Source: Chloroflexota bacterium (GTDB taxonomy: Bacteria; Chloroflexota; UBA6077; FW602-bin22; CADDYW01). From it: a stretch of 38,858 bases of DNA. Position 1 is the stretch's first letter. Every line of letters begins with the position of its first letter. Positions 34,388 to 38,858 of the stretch are shown one piece after another. The DNA lies in assembly GCA_021323915.1 (NCBI GenBank), contig JAJPKB010000677.1:1-38858 (forward strand), in the 5' to 3' direction. The notes beneath the pieces are model-generated. The model saw only the letters and a program-made list of their open reading frames with translations, was not told the DNA's origin and searched no databases. The position numbers and the translations under genes are program-made.

Positions 34388-35539
34388 TCAACCACCTTCT
34401 GCTTCTTCGATGGGCAACGATACTTCGAGCTGAAAGCGCAGGAAGGCGCCGATCCCCTCGCCCTCTCTGCTCAGGCGATCGGACGCCGGGCCATGGACTG
34501 TCTCGACCAGCCCGCCCTCGTTCAAGGTACGCTCGACCGCCCGCTCAACGACGTCGTCGAGCCGCCGCGGCGTCCCGCCACACTCCGGGCAGGAGATCGT
34601 ACACTCGGCGATGAGCAGCCCGCACGCCGGGCACTCCGCGCCCGGTGGGCCGGCGGCGTCAGTGACGATCAGGCGATGGACGGCACCCCGGCTGATCGCC
34701 CGCAGCGTCGGCGCCAGCCCCCGGACGCCGCGGCCGACGAAGACGGCATCGAGGAGATCGTCGATCAGCCTCTCCTCCGCAACACGCTCGGCCTCCCGCT
34801 CGATCTCGCGGGTCTTCGCGAGGATCTCGGACGGAGGGGCGAAGATCTCCGCCGGGAAGGTCCCGGCGAGCCGCTCGCGGAGCCGCCGCGGCAGGAGCCG
34901 CCGCAGCTCCGCCGTCGCCTCCGGTGGGCCGGCGAGGACGAGCCGGTCGAAGGGCTTGCGCCAGAGAAGCGCCGAGAGTTCTTCCGCGACGCGACGTAAG
35001 TGCCAGAAGACGTGCGCTGCGTGGTGGCGCTGGTAGTTGGCCTGCGACCAGCCACCTTGCTCGTGCTTGCCCGGCACGAGGTCCTCGACGAACTCCTGTT
35101 CAACAATTTCGCCCAGGTATACCATGAAGAGGCGCGCCTTCTCTTTGTCGACCAGGGCGACGACGTAGCGCTCGTACTCATCGAGGACATCGAGAAGCGG
35201 CCGCAGATACGGCCGCGGTCCGACGTGCACCCGGTCTGCGACTGGCACTGGCAAAGCGTAGCTCTGCCAGAGGTTCTGAGCCGAGCAACTGAAGAGGGCC
35301 AGGCCCGGCCCACCTGGTGGCTGATCGCGCAGGTAGGCTCGTACCCGCTCGACATCAGCTTGAACAGCCGTGCGCCAGGCATCGTCCAGGCCGGCCTCGA
35401 CCGTCTTGAGCAGGTCGTCGAAGGCAGTCCGATAGGACCGCCGGATCTGGCGCTCTGGCGCGAGGTTGAGGTAGACACTCAGGACCGGGGCATCGCCGCC
35501 GGCGAAGGCGACAAGGTATTGCAGGTCGGCGGTGATCAT
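34388..35539 (-). CDS. Bacterial eRF1-like (baeRF/Vms1-type) protein
   Basis: 383-residue member of the bacterial archaeo-eukaryotic release-factor-like families. The loop KHEQGGWSQANYQRH at residues 159-171 matches the eRF1/Vms1 GGQ-type loop (GGxxQ, glutamine 166), the part that enters the peptidyl-transferase centre or cuts peptidyl-tRNA. An eRF1 C-domain-like part follows (FDRLVLAGPPEATAELRRLLP), then a zinc-ribbon-like CPAC...CPEC (C303, C306, C317, C320). It lacks an obvious codon-reading N-domain, so it more likely releases stalled peptides than terminates at stop codons. GAGGAGGT upstream; ATGA overlap with the sigma-4 gene. Confidence 0.8.
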   Translation of the reverse strand: MITADLQYLVAFAGGDAPVLSVYLNLAPERQIRRSYRTAFDDLLKTVEAGLDDAWRTAVQADVERVRAYLRDQPPGGPGLALFSCSAQNLWQSYALPVPVADRVHVGPRPYLRPLLDVLDEYERYVVALVDKEKARLFMVYLGEIVEQEFVEDLVPGKHEQGGWSQANYQRHHAAHVFWHLRRVAEELSALLWRKPFDRLVLAGPPEATAELRRLLPRRLRERLAGTFPAEIFAPPSEILAKTREIEREAERVAEERLIDDLLDAVFVGRGVRGLAPTLRAISRGAVHRLIVTDAAGPPGAECPACGLLIAECTISCPECGGTPRRLDDVVERAVERTLNEGGLVETVHGPASDRLSREGEGIGAFLRFQLEVSLPIEEAEGG

Positions 35540-35919
35540 GTTCCCTTACCTCCTCTGGCGAGTCGCGCGACGAGGTGCGCGCGCCGCTCCGGCCCCGGCT
35601 CCGCTCGCTCGATCGCGCCGAAGATAGCCTCGCTCGGCGTGGCGCCAGGCGCCTCGTCGTATTCCTCGGCCAGGGCTGCCCGCAGGAACTCCCGCGCCCG
35701 ATCGATCCGCCACGAGACATCGGCGACGCTGGCACCTTCGAAGTCGGCGACCTCCCGCAGCGAGTAGCCGTCGCAGGCGTGGAGGAGAAACGGCTCGCGC
35801 CACGCCTCGGGCAGCCGCCCGAGGATGCGAGCGAGGGCACGTTGAAACTCGGCGCTCTCGGCGACCTCGGCCGGGATCGGTGCCCCGGGATCGGGCAGGA
35901 CATCGCCGATGTCACACAC
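35536..35919 (-). CDS. Stand-alone sigma-70 region-4-like protein
   Basis: 127 residues. Residues ~24-85 (FQRALARILGRLPEAWREPFLLHACDGYSLREVADFEGASVADVSWRIDRAREFLRAAL) have the exact layout of ECF sigma region 4: a helix with LPxxxRE, then the helix-turn-helix that reads the -35. There is no region 2, which instead appears in the HPF fusion three genes later. The split resembles the SigO/RsoA pair of Bacillus. The tail of ~40 residues is acidic then basic. GTG start with AAGGAA very close (2 nt). First gene of the operon; the leader carries a hairpin. Confidence 0.82.
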   Translation of the reverse strand: MCDIGDVLPDPGAPIPAEVAESAEFQRALARILGRLPEAWREPFLLHACDGYSLREVADFEGASVADVSWRIDRAREFLRAALAEEYDEAPGATPSEAIFGAIERAEPGPERRAHLVARLARGGKGT

Positions 35920-36030
35920 TTCCTTGCGACATATGGATCGGAGCTCGCGGACACCCGCGCTCCGATATAATTCTAGGGGACACTCCCATCAGAAGCCGGT
36001 CGAAAGTGAGTAAGAAGTAGGTACGAGACG
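35920..36030 (-). promoter_or_regulatory. Promoter and hairpin leader, copy A (sigma/baeRF/HPF operon)
   Basis: Read on the minus strand: CTACTTCT (36020-36013), CGACCGGCTTCTGA (36002-35989), TAGAAT (35975-35970), 6 bases, then a hairpin ATCGGAGC (35966-35959) to GCTCCGAT (35944-35937) with inner GCGG/CCGC. It is followed by GATCC, TGTCGC and AAGGAAGTGTG. Compare copy B at 33130-33258. Confidence 0.7.
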
Positions 36031-36060
36031 TCGGCATTCTCTGTCCCAGCGCCGCTCAAG

Positions 36061-36089
36061 TTGCGCCCTCCCCGATAATCCCGTATACT
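36061..36089 (+). promoter_or_regulatory. Candidate promoter of atpB
   Basis: TTGCGC, 17-base spacer, TATACT, 40 bases before the ATG at 36130. It diverges from the copy A promoter on the other strand. Confidence 0.55.
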
Positions 36090-36129
36090 CATCTCGCCCG
36101 GACACACTTTGTCGAGGACTCAAGGGGAT

Positions 36130-37020
36130 ATGACGGAAATGCTTTCCGCGCCGGAGAAGGCAAAAAGCTCCGGTAATGTGATGGTTATTCTGGCGATCAT
36201 CGGCTTAGTGCTGCTCGTCGCCGGGATTTTCTTCCCGGTGACGCTCGCGAGCGTCGAGATCAAGGCCAGCACGCTTACCACAATAGCCGGCATTCCAATC
36301 TCGAACTCGCTGATCACCGGCTGGATCTCAATGATCATTTTGATCGTCCTTTTTGGTCTCGCTACCCACTCGATGCAGCTCGTGCCGGGACGTCTGCAGA
36401 GCTTGGCTGAGGCGGTAGTCGGAACGCTGCTCGACACGGCCGAGAATATGGTTGGCCGAGAAAAAGCGCGCGAGTTCTTCGCGCTATTCGCGACGATCTT
36501 CTTGTACGTGCTCGTGAATAACTGGATCGAGCTCGTTCCTGGCTTCACTAACGCGACGATTTACGTGACGCAAATCGAAGGGACGACGAAGGTAGCCGTG
36601 CCACTCTTTCGTTCGCCGAGTGCTGATCTGAACTTCACGCTTGCTCTCGCACTCAGCGCGGTATTCATGGTCCAGTTTTGGAGCATCAAGCACACTGGCC
36701 TTCGTGGTTGGGGCGGCAAATTCATCAATCTGAGCGGTGGGCCACTTGGCTTCTACGTGGGACTGCTCGAATTGGTGAGCGAGGTTGCCAAGATCATCTC
36801 CTTTAGCTTCCGGTTATTTGGAAACCTATTCGCGGGCGACGTGCTCCTCTCAGTGATCCCGTCTCTGGTTCCCTGGGTCGTCGTCCTGCCCTTCATGGGC
36901 CTCGAGGTGTTCGTCGGAGTAGTTCAGGCGTTCGTCTTCGCGATGCTGACGCTCGCCTTCATTGCCATGGCCACCATTTCGCACGACCACGGCGGCCACC
37001 AAACCGAGCACGCGCACTGA
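36130..37020 (+). CDS. atpB: F0F1 ATP synthase subunit a
   Basis: Membrane subunit a of F0, forming the proton half-channels against the c-ring. 297 residues with about six helices; the essential arginine lies in IISFSFRLFGNLFAGD, and the last helices carry VVQAFVFAMLTLAFI. A poorly conserved N-terminal helix (MVILAIIGLVLLVAGIFF) precedes. The ATG at 36130 follows AAGGGG by 2 bases; the ATG at 36139 is an equally possible start, and the track TTG at 36109 is not needed. Oddly, a perfect terminator begins at the stop codon, so no atpE or atpF follows. It has its own promoter. Confidence 0.93.
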   Translation: MTEMLSAPEKAKSSGNVMVILAIIGLVLLVAGIFFPVTLASVEIKASTLTTIAGIPISNSLITGWISMIILIVLFGLATHSMQLVPGRLQSLAEAVVGTLLDTAENMVGREKAREFFALFATIFLYVLVNNWIELVPGFTNATIYVTQIEGTTKVAVPLFRSPSADLNFTLALALSAVFMVQFWSIKHTGLRGWGGKFINLSGGPLGFYVGLLELVSEVAKIISFSFRLFGNLFAGDVLLSVIPSLVPWVVVLPFMGLEVFVGVVQAFVFAMLTLAFIAMATISHDHGGHQTEHAH

Positions 37021-37060
37021 TAAAACAAGGGCGGGCACGATGCCCGCCCTTGTTTTATCA
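37018..37060. terminator. Perfect 20-bp bidirectional terminator
   Basis: TGATAAAACAAGGGCGGGCA, loop CGA, then its exact complement ending TTGTTTTATCA. The stem starts at the atpB stop codon. It serves atpB (+) and the convergent gene at 37063 (-). AT-rich outer stem gives T-runs on both strands. Confidence 0.93.
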
Positions 37061-37062
37061 GC

Positions 37063-37356
37063 TCACCCCCGCTTCTTGGGAGCTTCGGTGCGCATGAAGC
37101 CTTTGAGGGGATCAAGCAGACAGTAGGCCGTTCCCGGCGGCACCGTCGTTTGCAGATAGATTGGTCGGCCGGTCGCGAGATCGATTGCGGTCTCCCCACG
37201 ATTGGTCGTTTGACCCGGTAAGAAAACAGCGGTCGCCGGCAACGTATTTAGCTCGGTCTCTGGCGCCATGGTGAGGAACCAGGTCAGCTTGGCCGGATCC
37301 ACGCCCGCTTGGCGCAGTCGGTCGAGGTTGGTGAGTGTCGGACTCTGTGTACTCAT
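37063..37356 (-). CDS. Hypothetical protein, 97 residues
   Basis: Unrecognised small soluble protein (MSTQSPTLTNLDRLRQAG). Middle part (TAVFLPGQTTNRGETAIDLATGRPIYLQTTVPPGTAY) looks like a small beta-rich fold. AAAGGGG stands directly before the ATG and a GGAG lies further upstream. Its end abuts the shared terminator, which supports it being a real gene. It follows a small Pro-rich gene by 15 bases and is probably co-transcribed with it. Confidence 0.65.
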   Translation of the reverse strand: MSTQSPTLTNLDRLRQAGVDPAKLTWFLTMAPETELNTLPATAVFLPGQTTNRGETAIDLATGRPIYLQTTVPPGTAYCLLDPLKGFMRTEAPKKRG

Positions 37357-37371
37357 CCCCTTTGGTCACTC

Positions 37372-37638
37372 CTACTTCGTCTGTTGGGTACGCACCCGCG
37401 GCGTTCGTTGTCGCTCGGTTACCGGCGTCCCTGGCTCCCAGGGGATCTCGGCCCGCGGCCGTCCCGGCTCCAGTGGAATCTCTGAATCGACGGTAATGCC
37501 ATTCGACGGCGGCTCGGGCAAGATCGGATTCTGCCCCTCGGGAATATCGGCCTCGGGAATCATCGGCGTTTTGGGCTTCCAGATGATCGGCTCCTCGCCC
37601 GTCGGCGGGGTGCGTGGACGGTTTCGCAGACGTCCCAT
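37372..37638 (-). CDS. Hypothetical Pro-rich protein, 88 residues
   Basis: Unrecognised. Low-complexity, rich in Pro, Glu and Arg (TPPTGEEPIIWKPKTP, DSEIPLEPGRPRAEIPWEPG), probably disordered. The ATG at 37638 has AAAGGAT about 7 nt upstream, so I prefer it to the track start at 37662. It lies between the E2 gene and the 97-residue gene on the same strand. Confidence 0.55.
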   Translation of the reverse strand: MGRLRNRPRTPPTGEEPIIWKPKTPMIPEADIPEGQNPILPEPPSNGITVDSEIPLEPGRPRAEIPWEPGTPVTERQRTPRVRTQQTK

Positions 37639-37745
37639 CGTCAGATCCTTTCCCGCTCTCAATGATACGACAGAAGCGTGCCTTTTTGTCTAGGTCTAGT
37701 ATCGCCTCATCTCTTAGGGTGCATCCGCCAAGTCGGTGCCACCTG

Positions 37746-38858
37746 TCAGGTCAGCAGCGACAGCGGATGCTCCAGCAGCTTCTTCACCTCGCCCAGAAAC
37801 TCGGCGGCGGTGATGCCATAGTAGACGCGGTGGTCAGCCGAGAGCGACACATGCATTCGGGGTGAAATGACCACTTGATCGTCTTTGACAACCGGCTTCT
37901 TCTCGATCTGACCGACAGCCAGGATGCCACTCTCCGGGGGATTGATGATCGCCAGGAACTCCTCGACCGGGTAGTGGCCGAGATTCGAGATGGTGAACGT
38001 ACCGCCATCATAATCGCCGGGCAGCGCCTTGCCTTCCCGGGTGCGTTGCACCAGGGCTTTTGCCTGTTTTGCCAGGGTATACAGATCAGTCCGGTCTACC
38101 TGATGCAGCACCGGAACGAGCAAGCCACCGCCTTCGACGGAGACGACCAGCCCGATGTTCACATCCTCGTGGTACTCCACGTGATCGCCTTGCCAGGAAG
38201 CGTTGACCAAGGGAAATCGGCGCAGCGCCAGCCCAACCGCTTTGACGATCAGATCGGTAAAGCCAACCCGCACGTCGATCCAGGTCGTGTTGAGCTGCTG
38301 GCGCAAACGACTCGCCTCGGATACATCGACTTCGGTCGTGACGTAAAAGTGGGGGATCGTCGTCTTGCTCTGGACCATCCGCCAAGCGATCGTCTGCTGC
38401 ATGCGTGTCGCCGGCTGCTCGATCGGGCCAGCCATCGGCTCGGCGGCGGCCGGTGGCGGCGCACCACGCCGCGCCCGGGCAACCGACTCAACGTCCTCAC
38501 GGGTAATTCGCCCGCCGGGACCAGTCCCAGTCACCGTGCTCAAATCGATGTTCAGCTCTTCAGCAAGGCGACGGGCGATCGGCGAGGCCTTCACTTCCGA
38601 GGCTGGTGGCAGACCCGGCACTGGGCGCTCGATAGGCGGTGCGGCTGGTCGGGTGGCGACAGCAGCCTCCGTGGACGGAGCACCGACTGCTTCGGTTGGA
38701 GCTTCGTTTGAACTGCCAACGATAGCAATCGGTGTTCCGATCGGGACCGTTTGTCCTTCGGGGAGCAGGATCCGTAGAAGCTTCCCGGTCCCGTAAGATT
38801 CCAGGGTCATCGTTGCTTTGTCGGTTTCGATCTCGGCAAGGGGCTCGCCCTTGTGGAC
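37746..38858 (-). CDS. 2-oxoacid dehydrogenase E2 (lipoyl acyltransferase), 5' end outside window
   Basis: E2 core of a pyruvate or branched-chain 2-oxoacid dehydrogenase. The frame is open to the window edge; the extra 16 codons beyond the track ORF include EIETDKATM, whose lysine carries lipoate. The peripheral subunit-binding domain (ASPIARRLAEELNIDLSTV, GPGGRITREDVE) follows, then the catalytic domain (MQQTIAWRMVQSKTTIPHFYV). The catalytic motif, normally DHRxxDG, reads DHRVYYG: the histidine is kept but the aspartate is tyrosine. The acyl substrate is not inferable without the E1 genes, which should lie beyond the right edge. Confidence 0.92.
   Translation of the reverse strand, partial: VHKGEPLAEIETDKATMTLESYGTGKLLRILLPEGQTVPIGTPIAIVGSSNEAPTEAVGAPSTEAAVATRPAAPPIERPVPGLPPASEVKASPIARRLAEELNIDLSTVTGTGPGGRITREDVESVARARRGAPPPAAAEPMAGPIEQPATRMQQTIAWRMVQSKTTIPHFYVTTEVDVSEASRLRQQLNTTWIDVRVGFTDLIVKAVGLALRRFPLVNASWQGDHVEYHEDVNIGLVVSVEGGGLLVPVLHQVDRTDLYTLAKQAKALVQRTREGKALPGDYDGGTFTISNLGHYPVEEFLAIINPPESGILAVGQIEKKPVVKDDQVVISPRMHVSLSADHRVYYGITAAEFLGEVKKLLEHPLSLLT

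Noticed and set aside
35966-35971. TATAAT on the plus strand as an atpB -10
   Set aside because: It lies within the leader hairpin of the opposite operon, has no -35, and a better promoter lies at 36061-36089.

Overview
The window is high-GC bacterial DNA with densely packed genes. Gene content suggests a Chloroflexota bacterium, perhaps of the Thermomicrobia type. The pointers are a GSI-alpha type glutamine synthetase, a divergent PurM, a DUF815 ATPase, a DUF1634/TauE pair and many short proline- or arginine-rich proteins behind strong Shine-Dalgarno (SD) sites. This placement is inference; no rRNA or tRNA gene was seen.

Layout. (1) 1-13123 is housekeeping: a polyprenyl diphosphate synthase (cut by the window edge), a SprT-like protease, cupin-hemW, fabI, glnA, an Fsr-like MFS exporter, a small heat shock protein, recA-recX, a GNAT acetyltransferase and a DUF815 ATPase. 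(2) 13921-15751 holds a divergent purM and a membrane-anchored methyltransferase. (3) 16027-23397 is one 2456-residue secreted protein. Its domain order (TTR-like, FN-plug-like, six-unit NHL propeller, YD shell, RHS core, unrecognised tail) is that of an animal teneurin ectodomain, and no immunity gene follows. (4) 23850-29157 is an oxidoreductase followed by a MarR-ABC-ABC exporter operon. (5) 29129-31667 is DUF1634-TauE behind a strong promoter/operator, and an orphan sugar-ABC ATPase. (6) 32037-35919 is the most unusual part (next paragraph). (7) 36130-38858 is an atpB gene separated from the other ATP synthase genes by a perfect terminator, two small unknowns, and an E2 acyltransferase cut by the window edge.

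The candidate new system is a four-gene, translationally coupled minus-strand operon. It encodes a stand-alone sigma region-4-like protein, a bacterial eRF1-like (baeRF/Vms1-type) protein with a GGxxQ loop, an unknown 89-residue protein, and a fusion of a ribosome hibernation (S30AE/HPF) domain to a sigma region-2-like domain. Together these look like a split ECF-type sigma factor tied to ribosome hibernation and rescue. The neighbouring 1-Cys peroxiredoxin/CxxS glutaredoxin operon carries a second, diverged copy of the same ~110-130 bp promoter and leader: conserved upstream blocks, a TAGAAT box, then an RNA hairpin with a conserved outer stem and compensating inner stem. The simplest model is one regulon controlled by the split sigma, coupling peroxide defence to ribosome protection.

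Other regulatory sites seen are palindromic operators on the MFS and TauE promoters, inverted repeats upstream of recA and between the cupin gene and a divergent ORF, two perfect bidirectional terminators, and several sigma70-like promoters with 16-17 bp spacers.
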